A stretch of 17,329 nucleotides of DNA from positions 1 through 17,329 of the forward strand of contig CACZHN010000031.1 in assembly GCA_902780985.1 (NCBI GenBank). The letters are read 5' to 3'. A model generated the notes under the pieces. It was not told the DNA's origin, did no database searches, and saw nothing but the letters and a program-made list of their open reading frames with translations. The stretch comes from an uncultured Lachnospiraceae bacterium. Its GTDB lineage: Bacteria > Bacillota_A > Clostridia > Lachnospirales > Lachnospiraceae. The number at the start of each line of letters is the position of its first letter. The stretch's first letter is position 1. Positions 15,429 to 17,329 of the stretch are shown piece by piece. The translations under genes and the position numbers were made by a program.

Positions 15429-15962
15429 TTAGTCTAATTCTATGTTGTCAACTTCCTTGGATTCAGCCTCAGCCTCGGCAGCCTTGATTATATCCTCAAG
15501 CTTATCGGCAGCAGTAGTAACCGCATCACCGATCTTTTCCTTAACTTCTTCAGCAGCTTCCTCAACCTTTTCTTCAGCTGCATCTGTCTTGATCTCTACA
15601 TAATCTCTTGACTCTTCAGCACCGTCCTCGTTAAGGATGATCTCGTCATCTTCGAAAATGTTGTCGTCGTCTGTTGCTGACCATGGTGAGTTCTTATATG
15701 CATCAACTGCCTTATCCTTAAGATCATATGCCTTATCCTTGGCAACTACGGCAGCTTCCTTAGCTTTATCCTTAGCAACAGCAGCAGCTTCTTTAGCCTT
15801 CTTTGTTGCGTCTGCAATCTTTGTATCTACATCATATTTTGAATTAAGGTTCTGATATGCTTCAGTACCTCTTATCTCATCTTTAAAGAGATAAGCAACA
15901 CCTGCAACAGCAGCAGCTGCAGCAGTAACTTTAATTAATCCGCCAAATAAACTCTTTCCCAT
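15429..15962 (-). CDS. small membrane-anchored Ala/Lys/Glu-rich protein with 11-residue repeats, YtxH-like
   Basis: This is a 177-residue protein of unknown function. A short hydrophobic N-terminus with little charge (about 5-26) should anchor it in the membrane. Residues 56-66 (AKEAAAVAKDK) and 67-77 (AKEAAVVAKDK) are near-identical 11-mers, followed by a diverged third copy (AYDLKDKAVDA). Such 11-mers form long amphipathic helices, as in LEA-type, apolipoprotein-like and YtxH-like stress proteins. A middle part (95-120) is highly acidic, and 125-168 is a second Ala/Glu/Lys helical stretch. ATG 15962 is chosen because GAGG (15974-15971) lies 8 nt upstream; a TTG six bases earlier would be only 2 nt from it. 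It has its own promoter and terminator and is divergent from the membrane MutS-like gene. Functional assignment is uncertain. Confidence 0.8.
   Translation of the reverse strand: MGKSLFGGLIKVTAAAAAVAGVAYLFKDEIRGTEAYQNLNSKYDVDTKIADATKKAKEAAAVAKDKAKEAAVVAKDKAYDLKDKAVDAYKNSPWSATDDDNIFEDDEIILNEDGAEESRDYVEIKTDAAEEKVEEAAEEVKEKIGDAVTTAADKLEDIIKAAEAEAESKEVDNIELD
15736..15801. repeat. 33-bp imperfect tandem repeat inside the 11-mer protein gene
   Basis: Two copies of a 33-bp unit (15736-15768 and 15769-15801) encode the consecutive 11-residue helical repeats. The protein repeats agree at 10 of 11 positions while the DNA differs at several third positions, which points to an old duplication kept by selection on the protein. 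Confidence 0.75.
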
Positions 15963-15970
15963 AATCAATA

Positions 15971-15974
15971 CCTC
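15971..15974 (-). promoter_or_regulatory. ribosome binding site that decides the start of the 11-mer repeat protein
   Basis: On the minus strand GAGG is followed after 8 nt by ATG. The TTG at 15968 in the same frame is too close to the site to be used. Confidence 0.6.
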
Positions 15975-16007
15975 ATTTCTGTGTAATATTCTACGTAACT
16001 ATGGTTA

Positions 16008-16036
16008 ATTGTAATACGGAGCAATTGAAAAATCAA
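16008..16036 (-). promoter_or_regulatory. promoter of the 11-mer repeat protein gene
   Basis: On the minus strand TTGATT (16036-16031) and TACAAT (16013-16008) are separated by 17 bp; the -10 matches consensus at five of six positions. It is the best promoter of this intergenic stretch and gives a leader of about 40 nt. Confidence 0.6.
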
Positions 16037-16051
16037 GGAAATAGTGATAAT
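16025..16051 (+). promoter_or_regulatory. candidate promoter of the membrane MutS-like gene
   Basis: TTGAAA (16025-16030) is followed by GATAAT (16046-16051) with a 15-bp spacer, shorter than ideal. Its -35 overlaps the spacer of the divergent promoter, and the -35 of that promoter lies inside its own spacer, so the two promoters occupy the same DNA. Confidence 0.35.
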
Positions 16052-16079
16052 CTTTATAGCAGTAAAAAGGTGGAGAATT

Positions 16080-17329
16080 ATGGAAAAAAGTATTAATAAC
16101 ATCAAGAACAAAGTTAATGACAGACTGAAAGAAGTCAGGAAAAAAACAGGGTTAATTTCATTTCTGAGGCTGTTGGCCTTCGTCGGCGGTATACCCTTTC
16201 TGATTGCCGGAATTTCAGAGAGAAAAGGATGGTATATATTTGCGGGAGTATATCTCCTTCTTGCATTTTTGCTGCTCGTATATGTACATGCCAATATTAA
16301 CAGGAATATAGAACATGACGAAACCTATATAAAGGTTCTGGACAGATATCTGGCAAGGCTTAACGGTGCATGGATGGCGGAAGAAGATAACGGCAGTGAT
16401 TTTCTCGGTAAAGACGATGTTCTTTCCGGAGATATAGATCTTCTGGGGAAAGCTTCTTTATTCCAATACATTTCCATTGCTCATACGCCTAAGGGCAGAA
16501 AGAGACTGGCCGATACGATTACGCTGAAAACCGATCATCTTGAGGACAGGAAGAGAAGATATCATGCTGTATCGGAACTTGCGCAGCTTGATGAATTCAG
16601 ATATGAATTCGAAACAAGAACCATGAAGAACAGTAAGCTGCTGGAAGCTCCTCCGGTAACCGAAGATAAGTTCCCGGCATGGATGTATCCGCTTATGAGC
16701 ATAGTTCCTGTTATAAATATAGCAGCTTTGATACTGGTGCTGGGTAAGGGCTATAATCCGGCACTTATACTTGCTGCATTTATTGCAGGTCTTGCTATAA
16801 CATGGATCCCTAAGGGAGTTCTGGATGTGCTTTCGGCTCCTTTATATACCTACGGAAAAACAGCAGGAGACTTTTACGAAATCCTGAAAGAGATAACAAA
16901 AGCTGAGTTTAATTCCGAAATTCTTAAGGATCTAAAGGGCAGTATAACAGGGCAGGAAGGTGTGCTTAAGGCTGTAAAGGATATGCAGAGGATAGGGGAT
17001 TTTGCGGCAATATCCTTTAATCCTATAGTTCATATGATCCTTGCGGGATTCATGGGATGGGATTATTATCTGGCACATAAGACCGTATCCTGGACAAAGA
17101 AGAATAAAGATGTATTCGTAAAATGCGAGGATATAATCGCGGACTTTGAGGAACTGGGAAGCCTCTCCGTTATATCCGCAATAAGAGAAACAACAGAGCC
17201 TGAGATACTTGAAGATATGAAGATAAACTTCGTGGATATGTATCACCCGCTCATAAACAGAGAAAAGGTTGTAGCGAATTCGGGATGCCTGGATGAAAGC
17301 ATAACGGTTATCACCGGTTCAAATATGTC
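16080..17329 (+). CDS. membrane-anchored MutS-family ATPase, partial (C-terminus beyond window)
   Basis: The reading frame is open from ATG 16080 to the window edge (416 full codons). AAGGTGGAG precedes the start by 4 nt. There are two TM segments near the N-terminus (about 27-45 and 48-66) and two more at about 203-222 and 226-245, which is not found in mismatch-repair MutS or MutS2. Between and after them lie helical parts resembling the MutS lever/core region, with FQYISIAHTPKGRKRLADTI matching the 'aT.~GrrLL'-type start of MutS domain III. Residues from about 395 give MYHPLINREKVVANS and then ITVITGSNM, the standard lead-in to the MutS ATPase Walker A (normally GxNMSGKST), which is cut by the end of the sequence. 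This is a known but uncharacterised family in Firmicutes and Bacteroidetes. A role in canonical mismatch repair is doubtful because mismatch-binding domain I is absent and the protein is in the membrane. Confidence 0.88.
   Translation, partial: MEKSINNIKNKVNDRLKEVRKKTGLISFLRLLAFVGGIPFLIAGISERKGWYIFAGVYLLLAFLLLVYVHANINRNIEHDETYIKVLDRYLARLNGAWMAEEDNGSDFLGKDDVLSGDIDLLGKASLFQYISIAHTPKGRKRLADTITLKTDHLEDRKRRYHAVSELAQLDEFRYEFETRTMKNSKLLEAPPVTEDKFPAWMYPLMSIVPVINIAALILVLGKGYNPALILAAFIAGLAITWIPKGVLDVLSAPLYTYGKTAGDFYEILKEITKAEFNSEILKDLKGSITGQEGVLKAVKDMQRIGDFAAISFNPIVHMILAGFMGWDYYLAHKTVSWTKKNKDVFVKCEDIIADFEELGSLSVISAIRETTEPEILEDMKINFVDMYHPLINREKVVANSGCLDESITVITGSNM

Overview
The base composition is moderately AT-rich, arginine codons are mostly AGA, and the intergenic spaces are AT-rich. 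Intrinsic terminators are strong and the neighbouring protein families are clostridial. Together this suggests a Gram-positive anaerobe of the Lachnospiraceae, most likely a Butyrivibrio or Pseudobutyrivibrio relative. That placement is an inference from style and gene content, not from a marker gene. I found no rRNA, tRNA, CRISPR array, insertion sequence or phage gene.

Region 1 (1-5409, + strand) is a three-gene operon. It encodes a MacB/LolD-type ABC ATPase, its 8-TM FtsX-like permease, and a secreted serine hydrolase of the beta-lactamase/PBP-like family. Three 11-bp direct repeats lie upstream of a weak promoter, which suggests control by a response regulator encoded outside the window. 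The serine hydrolase seems to lack the first beta-strands of its domain.

Region 2 (5406-9311, +) is a polyamine importer operon. It comprises potA, potB and a fused potC-potD gene, so the substrate-binding protein is tethered to the permease. A good promoter overlaps the stop codon of the preceding gene, and a hairpin closes the operon.

Region 3 (9245-14222, +) is a tightly coupled set with overlapping genes: an AI-2E family membrane transporter with a TTG start, leuS (leucyl-tRNA synthetase), and an unrecognised two-TM membrane protein. No T-box leader is visible upstream of leuS. The operon ends in a hairpin whose loop contains the last stop codon. The same hairpin can serve the convergent gene.

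Region 4 (14238-16036, - strand) holds two separately promoted genes. One is a cytoplasmic family 43 glycoside hydrolase (xylan or arabinan oligosaccharide breakdown). The other is a small membrane-anchored, Ala/Lys/Glu-rich protein with exact 11-residue repeats. Region 5 (16025-end, +) is divergent from the latter and encodes the N-terminal two thirds of a membrane-anchored MutS-like ATPase. It is cut off by the window edge inside its Walker A motif.

Apart from the first operon, the genes are mostly housekeeping or core metabolic. The least explained parts are the serine hydrolase/ABC module, the unknown membrane protein after leuS, and the pair formed by the 11-mer repeat protein and the membrane MutS homologue.
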